Source: Edaphocola aurantiacus
GTDB lineage: Bacteria > Bacteroidota > Bacteroidia > Chitinophagales > Chitinophagaceae
Direction of reading: 5' to 3'
DNA length: 64,000 bases
Assembly (NCBI RefSeq): GCF_019797745.1
Contig: NZ_VOSI01000003.1
Location: forward strand, 670,370 to 734,369
The notes beneath the pieces are model-generated. The model was not told the origin of the DNA, made no database searches, and saw only the letters and a program-made list of their open reading frames with translations. Positions 35,914 to 44,476 of this stretch are shown here, in pieces. Position 1 is the stretch's first letter. Every line of letters starts with the position of its first letter. Made by a program: the position numbers and the translations under genes.

Positions 35914-38028
35914 TTAGTTTTTTAAGATTGCACCACCAACTTTTCCTGTGTTTTCAGTAGCAGGTGTGCTGACTTTACGTTCCGGAGTTGCTGTTTTCTC
36001 CACGTTCATATAATCTTTAGGACGGGTAATAGCATCTATACTGCGATCTTCCGGCATGCCCCATTCTGCAGCATGCAGATAACGTCCTTTAAATTGTGCT
36101 TCTTTTTCTACTTCAGGTACTACACGATGCGCATTGGCATATTTATCATGACGCACACCGGTTACCTGCCAGCTTACTTTAATACCAGGCTGATTGGTCT
36201 GAATTCTGAATTCATTGCCAGACACTTCCTGGGCAACAATTGCCTGTGCGAAAGCACCGATTACGGTAAGCTGATAACGGAAATCCTGGTTCAGCGATTC
36301 AAAATATTCAGGCAGTTTTACCGTTGCATAACCATTGGCATCTGTAGTAATGTTACCATTATAGATGTTCATCATATCTGGACTTTCTACAAAGCTATGG
36401 TACAGGTATTTGTTTTCAGGATCTAAAGGGTGATCGATTTTGAACGTACCACTACCTTTGGCAATAGAGCCCGTGATCTGCACATTACCGGAGAAATAAC
36501 CGGCATAGTTAGTCGTTGCGCCGCTGGCGAAGCCATACACACCATAACGTACGGTTGGTACTGTAGCCCCACCAACAGTTTGTGCGTTACCATATACACC
36601 ATAGGTATTACCAATACCAGTTGTTGCTGCAAAGCTGGCATTTTTATTATAACCAACCACGCCTATACCTCCGACAGAAGCCCCCATTACACCGGCGGTG
36701 TTGGCAGAACCATACACACCCAGATCCTGGTTACCTACACCGAAAATAGTGTTGGCATCCTGGTTATTAACTCCGTTATAACCGGTACCCTGAACACCGA
36801 CACCATAGTTACTGCCGTTGTAGTTACCGAATACACCGGCTTTAAGACAAGCCTGAGAGGTATAAGAATACCCTGTGATGGCTGCGAAGGTATCTATAGC
36901 CGGAACCGGAGTTGCAGGCTGCATTACATGCAATCTACCGCTTGGTGTAGAGGTACCGAAACCAGATGCACCGGTAGATACTACGATACCACGACCAGTA
37001 GTACCACCATCAAAGAAACCGGCCACACCGGCACCTGTAGCCACACCCCAGATACCATTACCGGTACCGGTGGCAACACCGACTGTACCGCCAAGAGTAC
37101 CTGTAGACAGACCATACACCCCGTTCTGAGATCCGCTGACCCCGATTACACCGATACCGGTGGTGGACTCACCATATACAGAACCCGCAGTAGCGATAGA
37201 GGTTGCTGGCGTACCAGTTAGTGTAGCCCTCATGGCATTGCCGATAGAACCGGCAGTCACCTGAAATTTGATATTCGGACTGAGGGTACCGGTATTGACA
37301 CCAACTGAAGTACCATCATCTGTCAACTGAGAGTTACCTCCCGTAGCAGCTCCGGTAAACTTAACCAAAGTGTTGGTCGTACCACTGATATTGGCACTGC
37401 CCGCAGGGCCCTGAGGACCAGCGGGGCCTGCTGCCCCGGTAGCACCGCCTGCTCCTGTAGCACCTACAGGTCCGGCAGGACCTTGTGCACCTGTTGCGCC
37501 AACTGGCCCCTGAGGTCCTGCTGGACCAGCGGGTCCCTGAGCACCAGTAGCTCCGTTAGGACCGGTCGCGCCTACAGGACCAGCCGGACCGACAGGGCCT
37601 TGTGGTCCAGCAGGACCAGCTACGCCACCGTTAGCTGCATGTAAGGCAAAAGGTACGCTCAATAATTGTGTAGCACCCAGGTTGGTATAGTTTGTACCAC
37701 CGGCAGGGTCAATTTCTACTTTCATATACTTATCGCCGGTACCCCAGTTTACTGCGGCCATAGTACCACTCAATGGTGTACCATTACCTACTGAGATATT
37801 ATACAGACCATATGTATTTGTAGTAGCACTCTGTCTTTCAGAATATACAACCGTACCGGAAGATGAACCATCGAGGATGCTGATTCTCAATCCCAGAGAT
37901 TGATTGGGCAGCGCAGCCCCGGTATTATTGCGGGCTACGCCCTGATAATTGAATTTTTGTGGTGCCTGAGCCGTGCCCACCTGGATGGCGGCAAAGGCTA
38001 TTGCAATACTTAGTATTAACTTTTTCAT
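35914..38028 (-). CDS. Secreted surface protein with collagen-like repeats
   Basis: The 704-aa protein has a signal peptide ending VGTAQ and an N-terminal module at residues 20-130 ([37 protein letters not shown]). The same module opens the protein at 38109-39401. Residues 135-215 form about 25 Gly-X-Y triplets ([19 protein letters not shown] and so on), a bacterial collagen-like stalk. A repetitive Gly/Asn/Tyr-rich region (about 220-510) has many GVYG / GVGV / GYN turns, as in tail-fibre or head-domain repeats. The C-terminus has an all-beta domain but no S74 or T9SS signature. It probably forms a trimeric surface fibre. Function unknown. Confidence 0.78.
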   Translation of the reverse strand: MKKLILSIAIAFAAIQVGTAQAPQKFNYQGVARNNTGAALPNQSLGLRISILDGSSSGTVVYSERQSATTNTYGLYNISVGNGTPLSGTMAAVNWGTGDKYMKVEIDPAGGTNYTNLGATQLLSVPFALHAANGGVAGPAGPQGPVGPAGPVGATGPNGATGAQGPAGPAGPQGPVGATGAQGPAGPVGATGAGGATGAAGPAGPQGPAGSANISGTTNTLVKFTGAATGGNSQLTDDGTSVGVNTGTLSPNIKFQVTAGSIGNAMRATLTGTPATSIATAGSVYGESTTGIGVIGVSGSQNGVYGLSTGTLGGTVGVATGTGNGIWGVATGAGVAGFFDGGTTGRGIVVSTGASGFGTSTPSGRLHVMQPATPVPAIDTFAAITGYSYTSQACLKAGVFGNYNGSNYGVGVQGTGYNGVNNQDANTIFGVGNQDLGVYGSANTAGVMGASVGGIGVVGYNKNASFAATTGIGNTYGVYGNAQTVGGATVPTVRYGVYGFASGATTNYAGYFSGNVQITGSIAKGSGTFKIDHPLDPENKYLYHSFVESPDMMNIYNGNITTDANGYATVKLPEYFESLNQDFRYQLTVIGAFAQAIVAQEVSGNEFRIQTNQPGIKVSWQVTGVRHDKYANAHRVVPEVEKEAQFKGRYLHAAEWGMPEDRSIDAITRPKDYMNVEKTATPERKVSTPATENTGKVGGAILKN

Positions 38029-38108
38029 ACAGATGATTTTTTAAGAATATTGTAAATATTGTTTTTAAGTGAAATGCAACGCATGACGCAGGTTGCTTGC
38101 AGGTTTTG

Positions 38109-39401
38109 TTATTTGATTTTTGCTTTCAGGATTTCAATTTCTTTTTTCAGCTCTTCAATAACTGCTTGTTGCTCCTGGATTGCTTTTACCAGCACAGGGG
38201 TGAATTCTGCATATTTCACACCATAAGCATCATTATACTCTGCTGTTGCTTTACCTGTTTCTACATCTATCGGTGTAGTAGAGTGGATCACCAGGTCTGG
38301 TGCACTGACACTCAGTTCCTGTGCAGAGAAGCCATAGTTCACTCCTGTACCCAGGCGCAGTTTTTCATCTTTCCAGTTATAGGAAATCGGTTTCAGCTGC
38401 ATGATGGTGCTAAGACCAGAAGATAAAGGCTGGATATTGGTTTTATAGCGTTCATCAGAAGTCTGAATCGTGCCATTTGCAGCCCATACTGCAGTCCAGC
38501 GGGAACCATTGGCGCCTAAGGACATGGTATTATCATTTGTTGGTCTGAAGGTATTTGTTGTACCATCCATCAGCATTTTTGAATTGGTGGCAGATATGCT
38601 GGTCGTAGGTGTGGCGTTATACAGGAAGCTCAGGTAAGTGCCACCATTACCGATTGCGTTGTACGGTCCGGAAGAAGAGTTGGCCAGACCAATGGCAGTC
38701 CATCCGTTCATGTTACCGATATTGATCACATCATTAGATGCTGAGGTAACCGTCAGATTGGTCATTGGATAACGGGTACCGATACCTACACGACCGATAG
38801 AGTCTATGGTCAATTTAGGTGATGCAGCAATGGTTAAGTGCAGGCTACCTAATGTATTACCACCACCGGTACCGAAGTCTACGTCTTCGTTTTTACCGGC
38901 ATAGCTACCGAGATACCCTCTGTACAAACCATTTTCATAAAAGCCCCACCATAAACTGCTGGCTGTAGTGCCTACCAGGCCATAACCGCCGTTAGACGTA
39001 GCTTGTACCCCTTTGGCTGCTTGTGCATATGGTACAGACAACATTTTGGTTGTACCCAGATCTGCATAGCTGGTACCGCCTGCAGGATCCATTTCTACTT
39101 TCATAAAGCGATCACCGGTGAGGCCATTTGCAGCGGACATAGTACCCGTCACAACCGTACCGGAACCAACCTGTACATTGAATAAGCCGTAGGCATTCGT
39201 CATCGCACTCTGCGTTTCGGAATACAATACCGTGTTGGAGGCATCAAGGATAGATAACCTCAGTCCGATAGACTGATTAGCCAGTGCGGCTCCTGCATTG
39301 TTACGGGCCACACCCTGGTAATTGAACATATCTGGCACCTGGGCAAAAGAAATACCCATAGATGCGCATATGCAAAGCGATATAAATAATAACTTTTTCA
39401 T
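38109..39401 (-). CDS. Secreted tail-fibre-like protein with S74/endosialidase-type chaperone end
   Basis: The 430-aa protein shares the N-terminal module of the collagen-like protein (signal peptide ending ISFAQ, then [38 protein letters not shown]). The middle is Gly/Asn-rich with VGIGT and ANGSRW-type turns. The end has the S74 intramolecular chaperone motif: SDERYKTNIQPL near residue 315, then LKPISYNWKD and GFSAQEL, with a final coiled coil (QEQQAVIEELKKEIEILKAK). In phages this domain folds the fibre trimer and then cleaves itself off at the Ser. Here the SDERYK motif is intact, so trimerisation and self-cleavage are possible. The target is unknown. Confidence 0.82.
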   Translation of the reverse strand: MKKLLFISLCICASMGISFAQVPDMFNYQGVARNNAGAALANQSIGLRLSILDASNTVLYSETQSAMTNAYGLFNVQVGSGTVVTGTMSAANGLTGDRFMKVEMDPAGGTSYADLGTTKMLSVPYAQAAKGVQATSNGGYGLVGTTASSLWWGFYENGLYRGYLGSYAGKNEDVDFGTGGGNTLGSLHLTIAASPKLTIDSIGRVGIGTRYPMTNLTVTSASNDVINIGNMNGWTAIGLANSSSGPYNAIGNGGTYLSFLYNATPTTSISATNSKMLMDGTTNTFRPTNDNTMSLGANGSRWTAVWAANGTIQTSDERYKTNIQPLSSGLSTIMQLKPISYNWKDEKLRLGTGVNYGFSAQELSVSAPDLVIHSTTPIDVETGKATAEYNDAYGVKYAEFTPVLVKAIQEQQAVIEELKKEIEILKAKIK

Positions 39402-39435
39402 GTTTTTTTGTTTTTAATAGTTGAAATGATTTGAC

Positions 39436-39945
39436 TTACTGAACTTTTTTGATTTCAAAACTGTTACGGTATTGACTGCCCTGCTGCTGTATCTGCACAT
39501 TGAGGTAGTAACTACCCGCAGCATAAGGAGCCAGATCAATCATAATTTTTTCTTTACCGGAAGGGATTTTGTAGGTGTGCATGGTGAGGGATCTTCCCAG
39601 TACATCATACAGGCTGTAATGCAGTTCTGCAGAAGCGTTCAGTTTGGTTTCGAGGTATACGAAGCTACCGGTGGGATTTGGGTAAACGCTCAGCTGATCC
39701 AGGGATAAGGGTACATCATTGATGCCCACCTGTGATGCCTTGGGTTGCAGCAGGCCCTGTGTGACCGTAAGCGAACCGGCTGTTGCGGTATGTACAAGGG
39801 TCATTTCACCAATGGACCACTCGTACGTGTTACCGGAGATGGCAGCACTACCCCCTGTGGCATTCAGCGTAGAGGGCGAGATGCTCTGGGCTCTGGAGCA
39901 ATAAGTGCTCATGCCCAGGGCAAGTAGTAATACAATTGATTTCAT
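39436..39945 (-). CDS. Small secreted protein with T9SS type A sorting domain
   Basis: The 169-aa protein has a signal peptide ending CSRAQ. Residues 20-75 form a short beta module (SPSTLNATGGSAAISGNTY, then EWSIGEMTLVHT) seen in many Bacteroidota T9SS proteins. The rest is a T9SS type A domain (LDQLSVYPNPTGSFVYLE, YDVLGRSL, AAGSYYLNVQ). It is the only one of the three neighbouring surface genes with a visible sorting domain. It lies 34 bp upstream of the S74-type gene and probably heads their shared transcript. It may pair with or help expose the fibres, which is inference. Confidence 0.78.
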   Translation of the reverse strand: MKSIVLLLALGMSTYCSRAQSISPSTLNATGGSAAISGNTYEWSIGEMTLVHTATAGSLTVTQGLLQPKASQVGINDVPLSLDQLSVYPNPTGSFVYLETKLNASAELHYSLYDVLGRSLTMHTYKIPSGKEKIMIDLAPYAAGSYYLNVQIQQQGSQYRNSFEIKKVQ

Positions 39946-40176
39946 AATTTTTGTTTTTAAAGTGAGAATAGTTTACTATAGTTGAAAATTGGTTATATAT
40001 ATAGAAGTGTCTATATTGTTTAGAGTTAATTATCAATAAATTTTATATTAGAATCACGCTTTTCAATTATAGTTCAAAGGTCTATATATTTCAGGGCTCC
40101 CGTATGAGGAAAAATCCCCGTTTTTCATGGGCCTAATTGCTCAAAATCACACCAGCAGGGCATTTTGCATAAAAAA

Positions 40177-40200
40177 AGTGCCCGCTTTGCAGCAGGCACT
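40177..40200 (-). terminator. Terminator of the bestrophin gene
   Basis: AGTGCCCGCT / AGCAGGCACT arms with one mismatch and a 4-nt loop, directly after the stop codon at 40229. Confidence 0.6.
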
Positions 40201-40228
40201 GAAGTATATATCAGGGAAATGTATTATA

Positions 40229-41107
40229 TTAAAGAATTTCCCCTACATGCTTTTGTATATTATTACAGATCTTTTGTAAAGGCAGATCATTAGGATCTCC
40301 TCCAAACGGATCTTCTATCTCTTCTGCAATCAGCTCCAGGCTACCCAACACATACGCGATGAAGGTAACCAGTGGGGCTACATAATAACCCAGCTGAAAT
40401 ACATACCCGATCGGTAAGGTAATCACATAGATCATGATAAAGCGCTTGATAAATGAACTGTAGGAATAAGGAATAGGTGTGTTCTTAATGCGCTCACAGC
40501 CACCGCAGATATCGGTCAGTGCAGAGAGTTCATTGTTTAAATTGATCATGTGGGCATCGGTAATAATACCTTCTTTATACATCTGCTGCACCTTAAGAGA
40601 TAATATGCGTGCTACCTGGTTGGGGATATGCTTATCCTTTTCCAGTATATATAATTCCGGATGCTCTTTTACATCAAGGCTTAAGCGTGTGCTTTCCGAT
40701 TGCAGGTGTATCTTCAGTGATTCTGCATACAGCGGTATATACTTCCTGAAAAACAGTCTGTACTCCTCATCCTTGGAATCCAGTACAGAAGCCAGCTTTA
40801 TGGCAAAATTGCGGCTGTTATTGACCAGCGCTCCCCAGAGTTTGCGTCCCTCCCACCAGCGGTCATAAGCCGTATTGGTACGGAATACCACCAGTAAAGA
40901 GATTACAAAGCCCAATGTGGTATGCATCAGGTTTATGTTCTTGATCCAGCTATTGCTGGATAGCTGCCAGACTTCGATTTCCAGATAACCCAGAACGGCA
41001 CAGTAAATAAATATTGCGATGAGTATCGGCAGCATCTTACGCAAGGTATCTGCCTTGGAGAGTAAGAATTTAAAGTCGAACCAGGTCTTGCTGTCGTAGA
41101 TGTACAT
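40229..41107 (-). CDS. Bestrophin family anion channel
   Basis: The 292-aa protein carries the bestrophin signature FRTNTAYDRWWEGRKLWGAL near residues 75-95 and the later DPFGGDPNDLPL near 268, which forms the calcium-clasp region in animal relatives. Four membrane segments surround these motifs (HTTLGFVISLLVVF, PIGYVFQLGYYVAPLVTF and so on). Bacterial bestrophins (for example KpBest) form pentameric channels in the inner membrane. Ion specificity cannot be told from sequence. It lies 37 bp downstream of a DUF1003 protein on the same strand, so the pair is probably co-transcribed. Confidence 0.88.
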   Translation of the reverse strand: MYIYDSKTWFDFKFLLSKADTLRKMLPILIAIFIYCAVLGYLEIEVWQLSSNSWIKNINLMHTTLGFVISLLVVFRTNTAYDRWWEGRKLWGALVNNSRNFAIKLASVLDSKDEEYRLFFRKYIPLYAESLKIHLQSESTRLSLDVKEHPELYILEKDKHIPNQVARILSLKVQQMYKEGIITDAHMINLNNELSALTDICGGCERIKNTPIPYSYSSFIKRFIMIYVITLPIGYVFQLGYYVAPLVTFIAYVLGSLELIAEEIEDPFGGDPNDLPLQKICNNIQKHVGEIL

Positions 41108-41144
41108 TGTTTAGTTGTTTTGTCAAAAGTAAGGAACGGCGGCT

Positions 41145-41858
41145 TTAATTTTCTGTCTTCGGTTCGATTTTTTCCAGGATATCATTCATCATTTCAATCT
41201 GTATACGCTGTATCTCCAGCAGCTCCTGTTGTTGGTGAATGATGAGGTGATCGATCTTCTCATGCAGGGCACGTAATTCAATCTCTGCTTTAAGGTTGAT
41301 CATATAATCCTTCTTGGCCCGCAGCCGGTCCTTATCCTCCTGCCGGTTCTGGCTCATCATGATCACGGGTGCCTGCAAAGATGCCAGGCAGGACAGGATC
41401 AGGTTCAGCAGGATGAAGGGATAAGGATCGAAGCCCTTATTGGCCAGCAGGTATACATTAGCTGCGATCCACAACAGAATAAACACACCAAATGCAATAA
41501 TAAATGTCCAGCTGCCGCCGAAAGTGGCTACTTTGTCGGCCACTCTTTCTCCAAAGGTATCTGAAGAGGTCTCCTCTTCAGTATCTACTTCTTTAGTGAT
41601 GATACTATTATCATTCAGCGTCTGCATTACCTTCTGCTCCATATCGGTAAGGTTACTTACCTCTTTGGAAAGATAGGAGGAGATATACTGCATCCGGTAT
41701 TCATTTAATTCTTTCAAAGTGAGAGAGGACCTATCGTTGAATTGTGGCTTGTCCTTTACAATCATATTGAACAGACCTACATTTATGGCATGTGCATTAA
41801 CCCTTTCTGATATGGGATAAGACTGACCGGAGATATCGCTGATAAAGGTTTGCGCCAT
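41145..41858 (-). CDS. DUF1003 membrane protein
   Basis: The ATG at 41858 (MAQTFISDISGQSYP) gives a 237-aa protein; the open frame upstream to 42005 crosses a terminator hairpin. The first 90 residues are helical and polar. Two membrane segments then follow with the DUF1003 pattern: TFIIAFGVFILLWIAANVYL, FDPYPFILLNLILSCLASLQAP and MMSQNRQEDKDRLRAKKDY. The tail is a charged coiled coil (HEKIDHLIIHQQQELLEIQR). The function of the family is unknown. The pairing with a bestrophin channel suggests a membrane-transport or stress role. Confidence 0.87.
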   Translation of the reverse strand: MAQTFISDISGQSYPISERVNAHAINVGLFNMIVKDKPQFNDRSSLTLKELNEYRMQYISSYLSKEVSNLTDMEQKVMQTLNDNSIITKEVDTEEETSSDTFGERVADKVATFGGSWTFIIAFGVFILLWIAANVYLLANKGFDPYPFILLNLILSCLASLQAPVIMMSQNRQEDKDRLRAKKDYMINLKAEIELRALHEKIDHLIIHQQQELLEIQRIQIEMMNDILEKIEPKTEN

Positions 41859-41882
41859 AGGAATATTATTTCTGTTACAAAT

Positions 41883-41918
41883 ATAAAGGCTATTACACAT
41901 TACCGTAATAGCCTTTAT
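41883..41918 (-). terminator. Terminator of the VOC/SRPBCC/DUF operon
   Basis: Perfect 14-bp arms ATAAAGGCTATTAC / GTAATAGCCTTTAT with an 8-nt loop, downstream of the VOC gene stop at 41948. It also bars read-through into the DUF1003 gene. Confidence 0.8.
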
Positions 41919-41947
41919 CATAAAAAATAAATTTTGTTTACTCCATC

Positions 41948-42331
41948 TTACTCCATCGAGTACAGACCGAAGTAGTTGCCTTCTGTATCGTTGCAAATGG
42001 CACAAAAGCCATACTCCCCGATAGAGAACTTAGGCTGCTGTATTTTACCGCCTGCTGCTTCTACTCTGCCCTGCTCTACGGAGCAGTCTTTGCAGCCGAA
42101 GTATACCAGGGTGCTGTTACCACCTGCTTTTACATGCTCCATTTGTACCAGGGCACCAGAGGTACCCATACCATCTTCCACACCAGGGAAGCCGAGCATT
42201 TTCATATCCATATCTCCTGGTGTAGCCATTTCGTTCATGGAATAGCCCAGAACGGTTTCATAGAATTTGCGTGCACGGTTGATATCATCTACATAGATTT
42301 CGAACCAGTGTACCGGGTTGTAGCCTGCCAT
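41948..42331 (-). CDS. VOC family protein (glyoxalase-like)
   Basis: This 127-aa single-domain protein has the VOC opening VHWFEIYVDDINRARKFYETVLG at residues 7-29, then STLVYFGCKDCSVEQGRVEAAGGK near 72 and the final EGNYFGLYS. A His and Glu in the usual metal positions (His8, Glu120 region) are possible ligands. VOC proteins include glyoxalases, antibiotic-resistance proteins and dioxygenases, and the subclass cannot be set from sequence. It is the last gene of a five-gene operon that also contains SRPBCC, DUF6157, DUF1801 and YdeI-type genes. Confidence 0.85.
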   Translation of the reverse strand: MAGYNPVHWFEIYVDDINRARKFYETVLGYSMNEMATPGDMDMKMLGFPGVEDGMGTSGALVQMEHVKAGGNSTLVYFGCKDCSVEQGRVEAAGGKIQQPKFSIGEYGFCAICNDTEGNYFGLYSME

Positions 42332-42380
42332 AATTGTGTGTTTTAAAGGTTTTTTTAAGAATAGTTATGAGGTAAGATTT

Positions 42381-42800
42381 TTATGTTTGCTGATTGATTA
42401 CGTAATGCTTGAAATTGTTCAGGATGGCCTGCCAGCCTGCCTGCTGCATATCACGGTCATTGATATCTTCTGCCTCGAAATGTTCAGATACTACGGTATC
42501 ATTGCCCTGTTCGTTAAAGGCTACATGCACCTTGCGGCCGTCTCCCATTGTATAGGCAATGGTTTTATGCGGATTCACTTCAGTGTACGTACCACCGAAA
42601 TCGAACTGCATGCTGCCATCGCGGGCGGCCATAATATATTTAAAATCACCTCCTTCACGAAGGTCGTTTCGTGCTTCCGGGCAGTGCCAGTCTTCGCTTG
42701 CCGCATTCCATTGCTGTACGGCATCGGGCTGGGTAAAGGCATCCCATACTTGCTGCAGCGAAGCGGGAATGCGTACTTCTACGTGGATCGGATTGTGCAT
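42381..42800 (-). CDS. SRPBCC family protein (AHSA1-like)
   Basis: The 139-aa single-domain protein starts with VEVRIPASLQQVWDAFTQPDAVQQWN at residues 6-31, the AHSA1/START-like signature. GGTYTEVNPHKTIAYTMGDGRKV follows in the strand region, and a closing helix is present (GWQAILNNFKHYV). The fold holds a hydrophobic cavity for a small ligand; no ligand can be named. It lies 49 bp upstream of the VOC gene and 32 bp downstream of the DUF6157 gene within the same operon. Confidence 0.87.
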   Translation of the reverse strand: MHNPIHVEVRIPASLQQVWDAFTQPDAVQQWNAASEDWHCPEARNDLREGGDFKYIMAARDGSMQFDFGGTYTEVNPHKTIAYTMGDGRKVHVAFNEQGNDTVVSEHFEAEDINDRDMQQAGWQAILNNFKHYVINQQT

Positions 42801-42832
42801 AGTGTTTTAATTTATGTGTTTTGATTAATCGG

Positions 42833-43252
42833 TTATGCTCTTTTGGAACGCATGGCTTTTACCTTCTGTATATGCTTATCGGCACAGAAGCGCTGATATT
42901 CCTTGGTTTCACGACCGTAGAGGGCTACCTTACCCGCTTCGTTATGATGAATGCCAAAGCCATAGCGCTTGGCCAGTGGTGAGGCACGCAGGCAAGCCTG
43001 TCCTCTGGAGAAGAATTGCTCACGGGCATCGTCCCACTCATCATTGGTCAGTTCATTTTTAAAGGCATGGCACTGGAAGATCACTTCGTCGGAACTGTAG
43101 CGGTACGGATGATCGTGCAGCATATTATACTGCATATTGGCGATAGACAGCTTGTCTCCCTTCTGCGGTGGCACATCTGCCTGCATTACGGGGCAATCTT
43201 CTGCCACTTCTATAAATGTATTGATATAGTTAGTCGTATGTTGTTTCATCAT
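42833..43252 (-). CDS. DUF6157 family protein
   Basis: The 139-aa soluble protein matches DUF6157: a TTNYINTFIEVAEDCP start at residues 5-20, then LSIANMQYNMLHDHPYRYSSDEVIF, DEWDDAREQFFSRGQACLRASPLAKRYGFGIH and a basic C-terminus (KVKAMRSKRA). Its function is unknown. In Bacteroidota and Firmicutes these genes often sit among SRPBCC, VOC and DUF1801 genes, as here. Two ATGs in a row are possible starts (43252 and 43249). Four bp separate it from the DUF1801 gene upstream. Confidence 0.85.
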   Translation of the reverse strand: MMKQHTTNYINTFIEVAEDCPVMQADVPPQKGDKLSIANMQYNMLHDHPYRYSSDEVIFQCHAFKNELTNDEWDDAREQFFSRGQACLRASPLAKRYGFGIHHNEAGKVALYGRETKEYQRFCADKHIQKVKAMRSKRA

Positions 43253-43256
43253 TTCC

Positions 43257-43682
43257 CTATTTTATACCGTATTTCTGGTCTATAAACTGTAAGGTGTCTG
43301 CAATCATTTCTTTGAGTACTTCCTGGTCTATATGCTCCAGTTTCTTTACATAGATACAGGCCTTGCCCATCTTGAATTTGCCCAGTGCATTCAGTAATTC
43401 CTGCTGGCGTATGGTGTCGCAATAGACATAAACAGATATGGCCGCCTTGCGGGGTGAGAAACCGATTACCGGTGCATCTCCTTCATGGCCGCTGTCGTAC
43501 TTATAGTGGTACTCGCCAAACCCGATAATGCTGCTGCCCCACATGCGCGGCGCTTTACCGGAGCATTGCTCCATCAGCTGTACCAGTTCATAACTATCGC
43601 TGCGTTGCTGCGCATCGCTTACCTGTTCTATAAAATCGGTAACACTATCTTCTGTAAAAACAGTTTTATTTGCTTTGGCCAT
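43257..43682 (-). CDS. DUF1801 domain protein
   Basis: This 141-aa soluble protein has the DUF1801 core: a helical start with VTDFIEQVSDAQQRSDSYELVQLM at residues 14-37, then KAPRMWGSSIIGFGEYHYKY and GFSPRKAAISVYV. The closing helix includes GKACIYVKKLEHIDQEVLKEMI. The family shares a fold with YdeI and frataxin-like proteins and has no firm function. It is the second gene of the operon, 11 bp after the YdeI-type gene. Nothing unusual is seen. Confidence 0.87.
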   Translation of the reverse strand: MAKANKTVFTEDSVTDFIEQVSDAQQRSDSYELVQLMEQCSGKAPRMWGSSIIGFGEYHYKYDSGHEGDAPVIGFSPRKAAISVYVYCDTIRQQELLNALGKFKMGKACIYVKKLEHIDQEVLKEMIADTLQFIDQKYGIK

Positions 43683-43693
43683 AACTATACTTG

Positions 43694-44251
43694 TTAGCGG
43701 TATTTGTCATTCAATCCTTTGCCTTCCAGGATCATTGGTTTAATCTTCTCCAGCCGGCTCAGACGGGTAGCATCCCGCTTGGCTGTTTCAATATGTTCTA
43801 CGTATTCTTTTTGCTTGTACAAACTCAGTGCCGTAAAGGCTTCATTAAGTGCTGCATCCGTGTCCAGGGCCTCCTGCAATGCATCAGGAATGACCAGTTC
43901 TGCAGAGCGCTCCGGTGTCCAGGTCTTGCCTTCGTCTACATTACGGATTGCTTCTCTTATATATGCTTCAATCTTTTGCGGATCGATCTCTTCCATACCG
44001 GTAAACCGCCATTGGCGCAGGGCCTTTGTTTTACCTTCAGATGCGTTGACCAGTACCTTGCAGGGATCGCTTAAGAAAACACCATCATAAAACCAGAGAG
44101 AAAAGAAATTGTTGAATCCGCCACAGGCCACCACATTGCGGCCTTTATGGGTATATATGGTTGCCCCCCACTTGATGGCCTCATCAAGATTCATTTTACG
44201 GATAATGCTATGGAGGTATTCTACCTCCTGTTCCCATTGGGCATTATGCAT
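43694..44251 (-). CDS. YdeI/OmdA-type protein (DUF1801 plus OmpD-associated domain)
   Basis: The 185-aa protein joins a DUF1801-like first half (YLHSIIRKMNLDEAIKWGATIYTHKGRNVVACGG, residues 12-45, and NFFSLWFYDGVFLSDP) to a C-terminal OmdA region. That region has VIPDALQEALDTDAALNEAFTALSLYKQKEYVEHIETAKRDATRLSRLEK, the usual YdeI ending. This two-part layout is that of B. subtilis YdeI and relatives. YdeI was linked to resistance to some cationic peptides in other bacteria. Here it heads the operon. Function is inferred from family only. Confidence 0.86.
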   Translation of the reverse strand: MHNAQWEQEVEYLHSIIRKMNLDEAIKWGATIYTHKGRNVVACGGFNNFFSLWFYDGVFLSDPCKVLVNASEGKTKALRQWRFTGMEEIDPQKIEAYIREAIRNVDEGKTWTPERSAELVIPDALQEALDTDAALNEAFTALSLYKQKEYVEHIETAKRDATRLSRLEKIKPMILEGKGLNDKYR

Positions 44252-44412
44252 CAGATGTCAGTTTAGTTTCAGTGCTTTAAAAATAAGATTTTTTTGGGAA
44301 TAGTATGTTAATCCTGTGGTGCAGTGAAGTAATGTTGACACCAACCCATTCAAAAGTATGGGCCACTGCTCCTGCCGCGTCTGAAAACAGTACAGAAGTT
44401 AGTTATTGTTCG

Positions 44413-44443
44413 TTGGGGAACATACTAAGACCTAATACATTTG
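44413..44443 (+). promoter_or_regulatory. Promoter of the lipoprotein/membrane-protein pair
   Basis: TTG at 44413-44415 and TACATTTG at 44436-44443, 20 bp apart, fit the Bacteroidota promoter pattern. The start codon is 33 bp further on. Confidence 0.55.
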
Positions 44444-44476
44444 TTCTATTCTTAACCAGTAGAATTTACAAAAACC

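Noticed and set aside
36430..37221. 263-aa frame opposite the collagen-like gene
   Set aside because: It is rich in Thr/Gly/Tyr/Ile simply because it is the complement of Gly-rich repeats; no start context and no homology seen.
37400..37630. GC-rich repeated stretch that could suggest a CRISPR or tandem repeat array
   Set aside because: It is in frame and encodes Gly-X-Y collagen triplets; there is no spacer pattern.
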